NCBI GenBank assembly: GCA_964623085.1
Contig: CAZUTO010000006.1
Location: 1-64,000, forward strand
Origin: CAZUTO01 sp964623085
GTDB lineage: Bacteria; Pseudomonadota; Gammaproteobacteria; Pseudomonadales; GM7GCV1
Length of the DNA stretch: 64,000 nucleotides
Direction of reading: 5' to 3'
Position numbers and translations under genes: made by a program
The notes under the pieces: model-generated
What the model was told of the DNA's origin: nothing
Seen by the model: the letters and a program-made list of their open reading frames with translations, nothing else
The model's database searches: none
Shown: positions 25,104 through 34,353 of the stretch, in pieces
Layout: each line of letters opens with the position of its first letter
Numbering within the stretch: the stretch's first letter is position 1

Positions 25104-26015
25104 TCAAAAAGCCGCAGCGATAGTCGCAGTGGCGGGTGGCAATAAATAGTGGTCAAGTAACATAACCAAAAAAAGGGCCATCAGATAAATGATCGAGTAC
25201 TTAAATGTGCTCATTCCCGCTTCAGGGTCTGTGCCAATCATCATCACTATCGCCCAGTATAAAAAGCCTGCTCCAAAAATAACGGCTCCTAGTAGATAGA
25301 GCCAACTAAACATGCCAAATATGAATGGCAGCAAAGTCGTAACAATCATGATGAATGTATATAGCAAAATATTTAACTTGGTGTATTGCTCGCCATGGGT
25401 GACGGGCAACATGGGAATATCCGCATCGGCGTAGTCATCTCTGCGATGCACGGCGAGCGCCCAAAAATGCGGAGGAGTCCAGGCAAAAATAATGAGTACG
25501 AGCAGTAATCCATGCGGATGAACTTCTCCAGTAACCGCTGTCCAGCCAAGCAATGGCGGCGCAGCGCCGGCTAAACCACCAATCACGATATTCTGTGGCG
25601 TTGCTCGCTTGAGCCAGAGCGTATAAACAACAGCGTAACCAAACAACGCTAGCACGCTCAGTACTGCTGTTAATACGTTGATGAACGTGACCAAAATCCA
25701 GATTCCAAGCGCGCCGAGAATAGCAGCAAATATGGCAGCTGGAAGTGGCTCTACACGGCCAGTCGCCACCGGCCGCTGACGCGTCCGCACCATCTTTAAA
25801 TCGATCTGACGATCGACAAGATGATTAACAGCGGCGGCTGACCCCGCACAAAGTGCTATACCAAGGTTTCCCAATATAAATACATCTATTGGAACAAACC
25901 CCGGCACTGAAAGCAGCATGCCAATAACCGACGTTAGGATCATTAAAGCGACGACTCTCGGCTTGGTCAGCTCTAAATAGTCTTTCCAAACCGGTCGATT
26001 TTGCGCTTTATCCAT
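25104..26015 (-). CDS. ctaB: Protoheme IX farnesyltransferase (heme O synthase)
   Basis: CtaB/CyoE attaches a farnesyl group to heme B, giving heme O, the precursor of heme A. The 303-residue polytopic protein has the prenyltransferase signature NHLVDRQIDLKMVRTRQRP near residue 65 and the second aspartate-rich loop with RRDDYADADIPMLPVTHG near residue 198, plus about nine hydrophobic spans. I chose the ATG at 26015, which overlaps the ctaA stop by 8 nt; an upstream start would lie deeper in ctaA. Tight overlap implies translational coupling in a ctaA-ctaB-SCO run. Confidence 0.94.
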   Translation of the reverse strand: MDKAQNRPVWKDYLELTKPRVVALMILTSVIGMLLSVPGFVPIDVFILGNLGIALCAGSAAAVNHLVDRQIDLKMVRTRQRPVATGRVEPLPAAIFAAILGALGIWILVTFINVLTAVLSVLALFGYAVVYTLWLKRATPQNIVIGGLAGAAPPLLGWTAVTGEVHPHGLLLVLIIFAWTPPHFWALAVHRRDDYADADIPMLPVTHGEQYTKLNILLYTFIMIVTTLLPFIFGMFSWLYLLGAVIFGAGFLYWAIVMMIGTDPEAGMSTFKYSIIYLMALFLVMLLDHYLLPPATATIAAAF

Positions 26016-27057
26016 CCGATTGACTCTCTGTATCAACAAGACTAGCTCGATTTATCTGAGTCAGTAGCGCCGCTAAAGTAGCCAACAACAGAGCGCCAAC
26101 AAAATTATGCGCCACGGCATTCCAAAGTGGAATGAGGTAAAGCACATTTGAAATACCCAAACCAACTTGAAGAAACAGAACGATCCAAAGAACAATCACC
26201 AGCGCTCGGGCCTTCGACACTTTGGTTCTCCAAACTCGCCAACCCAAATAAATGAGATAGGCAAATGTCAGTATCGCGCCTAGTCGATGTATAAAATGAA
26301 TAGCGGTGCGCGCATCACTGCCGAGTAAGCCCCCCAAATAATTAGGGCCAATACTCTGCAATATATTGAACCCATTTTTGACATCCATTTCCGGCCACCA
26401 GTCGCCCGTGCACTTCGGAAAATCAGGACAACCGAACGCAGCATAGTTTGAGGCTAGCCAACCACCTAATGCAATTTGCAGAAACACGATGATGACGCCC
26501 ACAATGACACTGCCGCGGAGGCTGACTAGTGAATGAAGCTGGCTTTCAGCCAAATTCCATCGATAAGACGATAGCCGCTGCACTAACACCGTCAGCAGTA
26601 CAAAGGTTAAAAAACCTCCGAGCAAATGGGTGGTCACGACCTGTGGCCAGAGCTTTAACGTCACTGTCCACATACCAAACAATGCTTGCCAGATGACTAG
26701 CAGCGCCATAAATATAGTTTGCCGAAACGGATAAGCACGCTCACGCCTATTTTTTATAGCAATAAATGCCTGAAAAAATATCAGCAGCCCTAGCGTACCC
26801 GCAAAGTAACGATGCACCATCTCCGGCCAAGGCTTGCCACTAATCACTGGCAAGTCGGGGAAAGCAGTATTAGCAGCTTCAATTTCTTGGGCATCATTAG
26901 GCCAAAGTAAATGACCATAGCAGCCTGGCCAATCTGGGCACCCCAGCCCTGCATCAACCAGTCGAGTAAATGCGCCCAACCCGATCACAAAAACAGCCAG
27001 AAGCGTTGCTCCGATGGCCAGTTTGTATCCTGGAAGACTGCCTTTAGCCAATTTCAT
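26008..27057 (-). CDS. ctaA: Heme A synthase (COX15/CtaA family)
   Basis: CtaA oxidises the methyl group of heme O to give heme A for aa3/caa3 oxidases. The 349-residue membrane protein has eight or so spans. It has the conserved FTRLVDAGLGCPDWPGCYG segment near residue 30 with its cysteine pair, MVHRYFAGTLG near residue 80, the THLLGGFLTFVLL histidine, and the second-half repeats HFIHRLGAILTF and AHNFVGALLLATL. The length is normal. It precedes ctaB with an 8-nt overlap and follows a thioredoxin-like membrane protein gene on the same strand. Confidence 0.94.
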   Translation of the reverse strand: MKLAKGSLPGYKLAIGATLLAVFVIGLGAFTRLVDAGLGCPDWPGCYGHLLWPNDAQEIEAANTAFPDLPVISGKPWPEMVHRYFAGTLGLLIFFQAFIAIKNRRERAYPFRQTIFMALLVIWQALFGMWTVTLKLWPQVVTTHLLGGFLTFVLLTVLVQRLSSYRWNLAESQLHSLVSLRGSVIVGVIIVFLQIALGGWLASNYAAFGCPDFPKCTGDWWPEMDVKNGFNILQSIGPNYLGGLLGSDARTAIHFIHRLGAILTFAYLIYLGWRVWRTKVSKARALVIVLWIVLFLQVGLGISNVLYLIPLWNAVAHNFVGALLLATLAALLTQINRASLVDTESQSDG

Positions 27058-27089
27058 TTACATCTAGGCTCTATTTATTTCAGTTCCAA

Positions 27090-27701
27090 TCATCTCAGCT
27101 CAAGCAAATGCTCGATATCTTCCAGCATTTCCGAACCGGTATGCGATTTGGTGTATGCCATCATGGCTCGATTCTCTGGATCGATAATAACTAACACCGG
27201 CCCAGCATTCAGGTCGGGGAGATTAGTATCACTTAATCTCTCCAAGAATTTGCTGCTATCGGGCTCAACAACAGCGTACCCGGGGAAATCACTCACCAAC
27301 TGCCGAGCCTGCTCGGTAGTAGCACCTGCCAACAAAAACCCTCTCTCAACCTTTTCATAATCACGATTTAAGCGGACATGCACTTGTCGCACACTACGTA
27401 ACATATCCATACAACTTTGGTCACAACTACCTTGGCTAACGACAACCAGCTTGAATACCTCTGCCTCTAACGCAGGCCAATGCGCGCCTTCGTCAGCAAC
27501 AATATCCTCTGGTGCTAGCTGCACAGGTGGGTTTAACAACACGCCTTTGTTGGTGGTGCCCAAAAGATTGACCCACCATAATTTATCCGCTTCGGATTTT
27601 GGGCTCAGTATTAGGCCAAGCCCTATGACCAAAGCCAACATACCCAACATAATGATGATCGGCCAAGGTAACTTGCGCTCATTCAGGTTTTCCGTACTCA
27701 T
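27090..27701 (-). CDS. Conserved membrane-anchored thioredoxin-like protein of the cox locus
   Basis: A 203-residue protein with one N-terminal transmembrane helix (about 12-33) and a probable thioredoxin/SCO-like soluble domain. The domain contains KLVVVSQGSCDQSCMDMLRSVRQ, giving a CX3C pair near residues 93-97, and later PVLVIIDPENRAMMAYTKSHTG. The CX3C spacing equals that of SCO copper sites, but no matching GHS-type histidine is obvious. A gene of this kind occupies the same place between SURF1 and ctaA in Pseudomonas-type oxidase clusters. Its ATG overlaps the SURF1 stop by 4 nt (ATGA). A role in oxidase metallation or redox assembly is inferred only. Confidence 0.8.
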   Translation of the reverse strand: MSTENLNERKLPWPIIIMLGMLALVIGLGLILSPKSEADKLWWVNLLGTTNKGVLLNPPVQLAPEDIVADEGAHWPALEAEVFKLVVVSQGSCDQSCMDMLRSVRQVHVRLNRDYEKVERGFLLAGATTEQARQLVSDFPGYAVVEPDSSKFLERLSDTNLPDLNAGPVLVIIDPENRAMMAYTKSHTGSEMLEDIEHLLELR

Positions 27702-28456
27702 TCTTTAGTGCCCAACTTTTGTTTTATCACTGCACCCAAGTTTGAACATGCGAATATCGTCAACACAATCAATAAAATTGCTAAAGCAAACCACTGTAGC
27801 GCATATGCGGTATGTTTTTGTGGTGGAAGATTCACTATGAGCCAGCCAGTGCTGTAAGCGCTAGCTGAACTTGCATCAAGCCTAACCAAATACGGAAACA
27901 ATGGATAACCTAACCGACCAGATAGCTGATCCCAATTTATCGCCTGAATACGCTCGGGCCACCCGTCAGTCCATATGGGCTCTCCAAGAGTAAAAGGCTT
28001 GCTAGCACTGCGATAAGCGTAACCAAGCAGACGAATATCATTGCCTGAATCAAACTCTATCTCTGGCAAAATTTCTCGGTTCAAACTGCCTTGCACCCAG
28101 CCTCGATTAACCAGTACCTTTGCGTCATTACTGCTAAAAATACCCAGCACTTCATATCCTGGTCGGCCGTTTTTCACCCGATTTTCTAACAGAAAATAGC
28201 CTTCTTCCCATCGACCCATCAACGTCACTGGGCGGTAGTTTTGCGCGTGGGCAAGATCCAAGTCAGTGACCGCAATCGGAGGTAAATTGCTGCGAGCTGA
28301 CTGTTCGTCCAACATATCGCGTTTTTCTTCCGCTCTACTAAGCTGCCAAAACCCTGCCATAAGGGTGATTGGGAAAAAAATCACTGCAAAAAGCACAATC
28401 TTAAAGTTGATTTGCCAACGTAGGCTAATGTTGGGTTCTGTGCTCATCTGAAACAT
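27698..28456 (-). CDS. SURF1 family cytochrome oxidase assembly protein
   Basis: SURF1 helps insert heme A into oxidase subunit I. The 252-residue protein has the two-helix layout of the family: an N-terminal span with PITLMAGFWQLSRAEEKR (about 26-45) and a C-terminal span after HTAYALQWFALAILL (about 215-235). Between them is a periplasmic domain containing YRPVTLMGRWEEGYFLLENRVKNGRPGYEVL and VNRGWVQG. An internal ATG three codons on is an equally good start. It is translationally coupled to the downstream thioredoxin-like gene. Confidence 0.92.
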   Translation of the reverse strand: MFQMSTEPNISLRWQINFKIVLFAVIFFPITLMAGFWQLSRAEEKRDMLDEQSARSNLPPIAVTDLDLAHAQNYRPVTLMGRWEEGYFLLENRVKNGRPGYEVLGIFSSNDAKVLVNRGWVQGSLNREILPEIEFDSGNDIRLLGYAYRSASKPFTLGEPIWTDGWPERIQAINWDQLSGRLGYPLFPYLVRLDASSASAYSTGWLIVNLPPQKHTAYALQWFALAILLIVLTIFACSNLGAVIKQKLGTKE

Positions 28457-28530
28457 TCGATCTAGTTACTCAGGACACCAGAGACTATGTTTAAATACAT
28501 AAGTCTCTGCTTATCTATTCGTGCGAATCT

Positions 28531-28779
28531 ATGGCTCTAAAATTCACCGTCTTAATACTATTGATCGCAATGATCGCCAGCCTATTTACAGGGTTTTTCT
28601 TCCTGATCAAAGATCGCAATGATTCTCGCATGAGATTGGTGATTGCGCTCGGAATTCGAATCAGTCTCGCTACCGCACTGATTGGAACCCTTGCCTACGG
28701 TATTATGACAGGTCAACTAGGGAGCAATGCGCCTTGGGACCAAGAACTGCATCCTGAACGCGTCATTCAGCCTCGGTAA
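28531..28779 (+). CDS. Twin transmembrane protein, DUF2909 family
   Basis: An 82-residue protein made almost wholly of two hydrophobic helices (about 3-26 and 40-62) joined by a charged loop KDRNDSRMR, ending in a short polar tail. The pattern fits the small DUF2909 family found between coxC and SURF1 in Pseudomonas-like oxidase loci. Its function is not established; a structural or assembly role with the oxidase is an inference from position. It is the only plus-strand gene in the cox block. Confidence 0.8.
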   Translation: MALKFTVLILLIAMIASLFTGFFFLIKDRNDSRMRLVIALGIRISLATALIGTLAYGIMTGQLGSNAPWDQELHPERVIQPR

Positions 28780-28796
28780 TTTTTAGCCGTGTACGA

Positions 28797-28814
28797 GCCT
28801 GCAATTCTGCAGGC
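28797..28814. terminator. Hairpin between convergent DUF2909 and coxC genes
   Basis: Perfect 7-bp stem GCCTGCA/TGCAGGC with a 4-nt loop, placed between two convergent stops. No U-tract follows on either strand, so it is a weak candidate terminator. Confidence 0.4.
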
Positions 28815-28871
28815 CAGCAACACAGCGGTTACAGTTAGAGCAGGCGCGCCTTTAAATTAAGCACGCCTCGT

Positions 28872-29786
28872 TTAAAGGATATACACGAAGAAGAACAACA
28901 TCACCCAGACAACGTCCACAAAGTGCCAATACCAGGATGCTGCCTCAAAACCAAAATGGTCATCCTCTTTGAAATGCCCTTTTAACGAACGAAATAACTG
29001 GATCGTTAGAAAGATGGTTCCCATCGTTACGTGGGCCCCGTGGAAACCCGTGAGCATAAAGAAGGTTGTACCGTAAATACCCGAGTTTAAAGTAATGCCA
29101 TAGTGATGAATGGCTTCGTAATACTCATAAACCTGCAGACAAAGAAACGTGGCGCCAAGAATGACCGTTGCCAACAACCATAGATTAAATTTCTTTCGAT
29201 TATCACCGTGCTTAAGCGCATGGTGCGCCCAATGAACCGTCCAGCTTGAGGTCATCAGAATGATCGTTCCGTATAGCGGCAACCATGTATGAAGCTTACT
29301 CCACCCATAGCCACCCCAGCCTAAGTCATGCTCTGGGCCCTTGAATTGCGCGGCTTCACCATTTGCAAACTGGTCGGGCGTTTCCATTAATGGCCAAGAT
29401 GCTTCAAACTCTGGCCAAAGTAGCTCTGGGTTTCCCTCTCCCATTCCCCAGCCGCCAAGCGTCGGCAACGCAACATTACGAACATAAAAAAGAGCGCCAA
29501 AGAAGGCTGCAAAGAACATCACCTCGGAGAAAATAAACCAACCGAAGCCCCAAGCGTAAGACCGCTTCAATTGATCGCCAGCAAGACCCTGCATGTTCTC
29601 TTTGATAACCACATTCCACCAGCAGGCTAATGTGCACCAGAAAATGATCATCCCCAACACAAGGGCAACCCAGCTTCCATCGATCATTATCCTGCCTGCA
29701 CCATAGGCCGACAGACCCAAGGACAAGCCCGCCATGATCGGCAGTTTGCTCTGCTCTGGAACGTAGTAGCTACTCTCGCTCGACAT
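28872..29786 (-). CDS. coxC: Cytochrome c oxidase subunit III
   Basis: Subunit III stabilises the heme-copper oxidase and its proton-uptake path. The 304-residue protein has seven predicted spans. It has the family motifs RSYAWGFGWFIFSEVMFFAAFFGALFYVR (with the conserved glutamate), TVHWAHHAL, the GFHGAHVTMGTIFL helix and the C-terminal ASWYWHFVDVVWVMLFF. I use the ATG at 29786, which has GGAG six bases upstream, rather than one four codons earlier. It is the last structural gene of the coxB-coxA-ctaG-coxC run. Confidence 0.95.
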   Translation of the reverse strand: MSSESSYYVPEQSKLPIMAGLSLGLSAYGAGRIMIDGSWVALVLGMIIFWCTLACWWNVVIKENMQGLAGDQLKRSYAWGFGWFIFSEVMFFAAFFGALFYVRNVALPTLGGWGMGEGNPELLWPEFEASWPLMETPDQFANGEAAQFKGPEHDLGWGGYGWSKLHTWLPLYGTIILMTSSWTVHWAHHALKHGDNRKKFNLWLLATVILGATFLCLQVYEYYEAIHHYGITLNSGIYGTTFFMLTGFHGAHVTMGTIFLTIQLFRSLKGHFKEDDHFGFEAASWYWHFVDVVWVMLFFFVYIL

Positions 29787-29829
29787 TTTTATCTCCAATT
29801 CATCGACTATTTAAGCCAATGCATATTTT

Positions 29830-30405
29830 CTAATTTAGTAATGCAAACTCATTTGGAAACCGATCAGTCACGTCAAAGAGACTATATGACAATGTGATTG
29901 TATCCACGGCTTCAGGCAGGTCGCGATCAACAATAAACACCAGCTTCATGTCTGCTTCAGCTCCCGCTTCTAGCGGCTGCTGGTTAAAACAAAAACACTC
30001 TGTTTTATGGAAGTACTTATTTGCTGTGACCGGCCGAATTTCAGGTATTGCTTGGGCCACCATATTGCGCGGCGTTCGGTTTCTCGCAAAATAAGACATT
30101 TCCGCCTGTTCACCAGGGTGAACAACGACCTCATAAACCTTAGGCTCAAAGTCCCAAGGCATGGTGGCCGCATTGTTAGTAATAAACTTTACTTTTACCG
30201 TTCGCGACTCATCAATCGAGTTCACAGTGGCCTGTTCATATTGCTCAACAGACTTGTCGCCAATTCCGGTAATTTCACAGAACAAATCATAGAGTGGCGG
30301 CATCACAAAAACCGCGAAAGCAAACATCAGCACAACCCCAGCTGAAGATAAAACAACAACCTTCTTGTTCGCTTTTTCAGCCGCTGCCCCTTTGATCACA
30401 AGCAA
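29830..30405 (-). CDS. ctaG: Cytochrome c oxidase assembly protein CtaG/Cox11
   Basis: CtaG delivers copper to the CuB site of subunit I. The 191-residue protein has one N-terminal membrane span (about 18-38) and a periplasmic immunoglobulin-like domain. The domain carries the copper-binding CFCFNQQPLEAGAEADM motif near residue 137 and PWDFEPKVYEVVVHPGE before it. The start is uncertain: a TTG at 30405 and a GTG at 30399 are both in frame with a GAAGAG-like site upstream, and no ATG fits. It lies between coxA (16 nt) and coxC (43 nt). Confidence 0.92.
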   Translation of the reverse strand: MLVIKGAAAEKANKKVVVLSSAGVVLMFAFAVFVMPPLYDLFCEITGIGDKSVEQYEQATVNSIDESRTVKVKFITNNAATMPWDFEPKVYEVVVHPGEQAEMSYFARNRTPRNMVAQAIPEIRPVTANKYFHKTECFCFNQQPLEAGAEADMKLVFIVDRDLPEAVDTITLSYSLFDVTDRFPNEFALLN

Positions 30406-30421
30406 TGCACTCTTCTTTTAA

Positions 30422-31975
30422 TCACTTAACGTCAGGGGGAGTAGAAAAGGTGTGATACGGCGCTGGTGTCGCAACAGTCCATTCTAGGCCATGTGCACCT
30501 TCCCAAGTTTTATCATCCGAAGTCTTCTTGCCAACCGTTATCGTTGCAATCACGTTGTAGAGGAACAGTATCTGCGATAGCCCATAGACGAAAGCGCCAA
30601 TACTGGACACCATGTTCCAATCAGAAAACTGTAACGCATAATCTGCATATCGACGTGGCATACCCGCCAATCCCAAAAAATGCTGGGGAAAGAACGTCAC
30701 GTTAAATGCGATAAACGAAATCCAAAAATGCGTTTTACCCATGGCTTCGTTATACATCCTGCCACACCACTTCGGCAGCCAGTAGTAAACCGCTGCTGTC
30801 ATGCTAAATACCGCACCAGCAACCATTACATAGTGGAAGTGCGCAACAACAAAGTACGAATCGTGGTATTGAATGTCTGCAGCTGCAATCGCCAGCATCA
30901 ACCCAGTAAAGCCACCGATAGTGAACAAGAACACAAAGGCGATGGAGAACAACATCGGTGTTTCAAAAGTGATAGCACCCTTGAACATGGTCGTAATCCA
31001 ATTAAATACTTTCGCTGCCGTTGGTACAGCAATGAGCATGGTGGCATACATAAAATAAAGTTCGCCGTTGACTGGCATGCCCACCGTAAACATATGGTGC
31101 GCCCATACAACGAATGACAAAAAGGCGATGGATGCTGTTGCGTAAACCATAGAGCTGTAACCAAACAATGGTTTGCGACTAAAGGTCGGGATGATCTCCG
31201 AGATCACACCGAACGCCGGCAAGATAATGATGTATACCTCAGGATGACCAAAGAACCAGAAAATATGCTGGAACAGCACCGGATCACCACCGCCAGCAGC
31301 ATCAAAGAAGCTAGTGCCGAAATTAATGTCCATAAGCATCATGGTCACCGCCCCTGCTAACACTGGCATCACGGCAATCAACAAGAATGCTGTAATTAAC
31401 CAAGTCCAGACGAACAAAGGCATCTTCATCAACGTCATGCCTGGTGCGCGCAAATTGAGCACAGTGGCAATAATATTGATTGACCCCATGATTGATGACG
31501 CACCCATAATGTGCACACCAAAAATAAAATAGTTCACGGTGTCTGGCGCGTAAGTCGTTGAAAGCGGAGCGTAAAACGTCCAACCGAAATTCGGCGCACC
31601 CGCTTCCATAAACAGTGTGGAAGCCAGCAACAAAAACGCTGGTGGCAACAACCAGAAACTAAGGTTATTCATCCTTGGCAACGCCATATCCGGCGCACCG
31701 ATCTGCATTGGAATCATCCAGTTCGCCAAGCCAACAAACGCTGGCATAATCGCTCCGAACACCATCACTAGACCATGCATGGTGGTCATCTGGTTAAAAA
31801 ATTCTGGCTGAATAAGTTGCATGCCGGGCTCAAAGAGCTCAGCACGAATAATCATCGCGAACGTACCACCCAGAATAAACATCGCGAAGCTAAACCAAAG
31901 GTAAAGCGTGCCAATGTCTTTGTGGTTAGTAGTAAAAATCCAACGACCAATACCTTTTGCGGGACCGTGTGCCAT
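30422..31975 (-). CDS. coxA: Cytochrome c oxidase subunit I
   Basis: The catalytic subunit carrying heme a and the heme a3-CuB centre that reduces oxygen and pumps protons. The 517-residue protein has twelve spans and the heme a histidine in TTMHGLVMVFG. The CuB motif is FWFFGHPEVYIIILPAFG, including the XGHPEVY glutamate and cross-linked tyrosine of A-type oxidases. WAHHMFTVG and HFHYVMVAGAVFS supply the remaining ligands. GGGGAG precedes the ATG. It follows coxB by 15 nt. The intact glutamate places it in the A1 group. Confidence 0.97.
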   Translation of the reverse strand: MAHGPAKGIGRWIFTTNHKDIGTLYLWFSFAMFILGGTFAMIIRAELFEPGMQLIQPEFFNQMTTMHGLVMVFGAIMPAFVGLANWMIPMQIGAPDMALPRMNNLSFWLLPPAFLLLASTLFMEAGAPNFGWTFYAPLSTTYAPDTVNYFIFGVHIMGASSIMGSINIIATVLNLRAPGMTLMKMPLFVWTWLITAFLLIAVMPVLAGAVTMMLMDINFGTSFFDAAGGGDPVLFQHIFWFFGHPEVYIIILPAFGVISEIIPTFSRKPLFGYSSMVYATASIAFLSFVVWAHHMFTVGMPVNGELYFMYATMLIAVPTAAKVFNWITTMFKGAITFETPMLFSIAFVFLFTIGGFTGLMLAIAAADIQYHDSYFVVAHFHYVMVAGAVFSMTAAVYYWLPKWCGRMYNEAMGKTHFWISFIAFNVTFFPQHFLGLAGMPRRYADYALQFSDWNMVSSIGAFVYGLSQILFLYNVIATITVGKKTSDDKTWEGAHGLEWTVATPAPYHTFSTPPDVK

Positions 31976-31990
31976 AACTGTTTTTCTCCC

Positions 31991-33139
31991 CTATTGGCCG
32001 TTCTTAAAATTAAAGACATCGCGCGGTTGCACGAGGTCACCAGTATCGTTGCCAAAAGCATTGCGCTCATAGGTCAGAATAGCGGCTATATCGATTTCAT
32101 TTAGCTGAGCACCAAAAGCTTGCATCGCAGTGCCGGTTATACCGTTCACAACCACATCCAAATGATTTTCTACTGGCCCATTAACGATCGCACTATCAGC
32201 CATGGGCGGGAACAATGTGCCAACACCCTCTCCATTGATGCCATGGCATGCCGCACAAGAGCGTTCATATGCCGCTTGACCAAGCTCCATAAGCTCATCC
32301 ATCGAAAACGTCTTATCTATGGTTTCTCGTATGCGTTCTGCCTCTGCTCGCTGTTCGTCCATCCAAACAGCAAACTCTTCCTTTGTTACAGCATGCACAA
32401 CAATGGGCATAAACGCGTGATTTTGACCGCAGAGCTCTGCGCACTCGCCGCGATAGATTCCAGGCTCGATAATATTTGTCCAAGTCTCAACGTTGTAACC
32501 CGGTACAGCATCTCTTTTGACCGCAAAATCGGGAACCCACCAAGAGTGAATGACGTCTGCTGAAGTCACATTAAAAACAATTTTAGTATCGATCGGCAGC
32601 ACGAGAGGCTGGTTAACTTCTTGAAGGTAAAACTCGCTCTTAGGCTCTAGATTTTGAATTTGATCTCGCGGTGTACTTAGCTCAGAGATAAAGGAAACAC
32701 CTTCACCCAAGTATTCATATTGCCATTTCCATTGCAGACCAGTGACCTGAATATCTAACTCAGATTCCGACGTATCATATAGGACACGAAGTACTTTGGT
32801 AGCAGGCCAAGCCATCGCGATAAGAATAATAAATGGAATAACTGTCCACGCAATCTCCGCAGTAATATTGTCATGAAACTGCGCTGGCTCGTGACCTGCC
32901 GACTTGCGATGCAATATCATTGCCCAGAGCATATAGCCAAAGACACCAATCCCAATCACAACGCAGATCCAAAACATCAGCATATGCAATTCGTAAACTT
33001 CGTGACTGACGGTGGTGACACCCCGCGTCATATTAAGTACATCAGTTAGCTTGCTACCCGAATCTTCGTCAGCCGCCATAAGCAAACTAGGCATTAACCC
33101 GACAACAAGCGCGAAAAGCATCGCGGCTTTTCTTAACAT
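31991..33139 (-). CDS. coxB: Cytochrome c oxidase subunit II with fused cytochrome c domain
   Basis: Subunit II accepts electrons at the CuA centre. From the ATG at 33139 the protein has 382 residues. There is a signal peptide, two spans, and the cupredoxin domain with the CuA motif GECAELCGQNHAFMPIVV near residue 225. After it comes a C-terminal class I cytochrome c domain with CAACH near residue 295 and a probable methionine ligand in TGTAMQAFG. The fusion marks a caa3-type oxidase that takes electrons directly from soluble cytochromes such as those at 14.9 and 16.7 kb. GGAG lies eight bases before the chosen start; the in-frame stretch further upstream is not conserved. Confidence 0.95.
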   Translation of the reverse strand: MLRKAAMLFALVVGLMPSLLMAADEDSGSKLTDVLNMTRGVTTVSHEVYELHMLMFWICVVIGIGVFGYMLWAMILHRKSAGHEPAQFHDNITAEIAWTVIPFIILIAMAWPATKVLRVLYDTSESELDIQVTGLQWKWQYEYLGEGVSFISELSTPRDQIQNLEPKSEFYLQEVNQPLVLPIDTKIVFNVTSADVIHSWWVPDFAVKRDAVPGYNVETWTNIIEPGIYRGECAELCGQNHAFMPIVVHAVTKEEFAVWMDEQRAEAERIRETIDKTFSMDELMELGQAAYERSCAACHGINGEGVGTLFPPMADSAIVNGPVENHLDVVVNGITGTAMQAFGAQLNEIDIAAILTYERNAFGNDTGDLVQPRDVFNFKNGQ

Positions 33140-33244
33140 CACAGATTCTCCATCGATTTTTGGTGCCCAGCATCGAGCAAAATACACCTTAAGTTGAAGG
33201 CATTTCATTACTTATAACCTGACACCCTAGATTTTAGGCGACGC

Positions 33245-33273
33245 ATTATATCGGAGCATCCTTTAAATCTCCA
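33245..33273 (-). promoter_or_regulatory. Probable sigma-70 promoter of the cox operon
   Basis: On the minus strand a perfect TATAAT (33250-33245) stands 17 nt from TGGAGA (33273-33268). It would give a leader of about 100 nt before coxB. The rest of the 33140-33616 interval is A+T-rich and holds no further gene I can support. Confidence 0.45.
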
Positions 33274-33616
33274 TAAAACCTCACTGTAAACTCTTGACAA
33301 TTCAATCTTTTTTAGTCATTGGTTATTTATCTAGCACTTCGTTTTTATTCGCCCCAAATACCACCCATAAAGACAAATACACCAAACAAAAAATCAATCC
33401 TATATGAACTCATTTTTATATAGTAAGCAATCATATCTATCCTGATAACCATGTGCCATTCGGCGCTCAGAGCTGAAAATACGTCTCAAAATTCTTGCGC
33501 TATTTCTCATATTAACAATAACTTATGGCATTATCTTTAATAAATGCATAAAGAATCTTGCTTTTGCCAACGGAAGTAATATAGTGGCACCGACAATTAA
33601 CATGGGGATTAACTCA

Positions 33617-34315
33617 ATGAAAAAATTCATCACTACAGTGCTTGCTTTTGGGCTGGCTACAGTTGCTCAGAGTCAAGAGTGGACGGGCGTAGGCGACTTT
33701 GGCTATAGCGACATAAGCGGAAACTCGAACTCCGAAACACTGACTGCGGCTTTAGGCCTCGGCTACGATACTGGCGGTAAATGGACCCATGAGGTTGTGC
33801 TCACAGCAATTAACTCCTCGCAACAAGATATCCGCGCTGCGGAAGCCTATGGACTTAATTGGAACTCAAACTACGCCTTCAACGAAAAGAACTATGGTAT
33901 AGGTGCCCTAAGGTACTTAGACGATAGATTTAGCGGTTTCGACACGCAAACTTCAATAAGAGTAGGTGTGGGAAGACATTTTATCGATGATGGGATTACG
34001 ATACTGGATGCGGAAGGCGGTATCGGTTTTCGGAGAAATGAGTTGATTACCGGTGAAGATGAAGACGAAGGAATTATATGGGGCAGATCCGTTTATAGCC
34101 GCGTACTAAGCGATACAACCATTTTTGATGCTCACGGGCTGTTTGAAGCAGGTGACGAAAACACCTATGTTGAAGCCGGCGCAAGTATCAGAGTTGCCAT
34201 GAGCGAGGCGCTTGGCCTTCGTGTAGCTTATTTGCTTAAGCATAACACTGATGCTCCAGCTCCAGCGACGAGCACCGATAGATTCCTGACTGTATCTCTT
34301 AACTACTTGTTCTAA
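33617..34315 (+). CDS. DUF481 family outer-membrane protein
   Basis: A 232-residue exported protein: a signal peptide (about 1-19, ending AQSQ) followed by alternating beta-strand sequence (WTGVGDFGYSDISGNSNSETLTAALGLGY) and a terminal aromatic residue (SLNYLF), typical of outer-membrane barrels. The early GDFGYSDISGNSNSETL pattern matches the YdiY/DUF481 family, whose function is poorly known. The ATG at 33617 is preceded by GGGG about ten bases upstream. It stands alone, divergent from the cox operon, with no partner to suggest a role. Confidence 0.85.
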   Translation: MKKFITTVLAFGLATVAQSQEWTGVGDFGYSDISGNSNSETLTAALGLGYDTGGKWTHEVVLTAINSSQQDIRAAEAYGLNWNSNYAFNEKNYGIGALRYLDDRFSGFDTQTSIRVGVGRHFIDDGITILDAEGGIGFRRNELITGEDEDEGIIWGRSVYSRVLSDTTIFDAHGLFEAGDENTYVEAGASIRVAMSEALGLRVAYLLKHNTDAPAPATSTDRFLTVSLNYLF

Positions 34316-34353
34316 AATCAGGTAGAAAGTACATCTGGGCGGCTCGATGGACG

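Noticed and set aside
33295..33300. TTGACA in the coxB-DUF481 intergenic region
   Set aside because: No acceptable -10 hexamer 15-19 nt downstream on the same strand.
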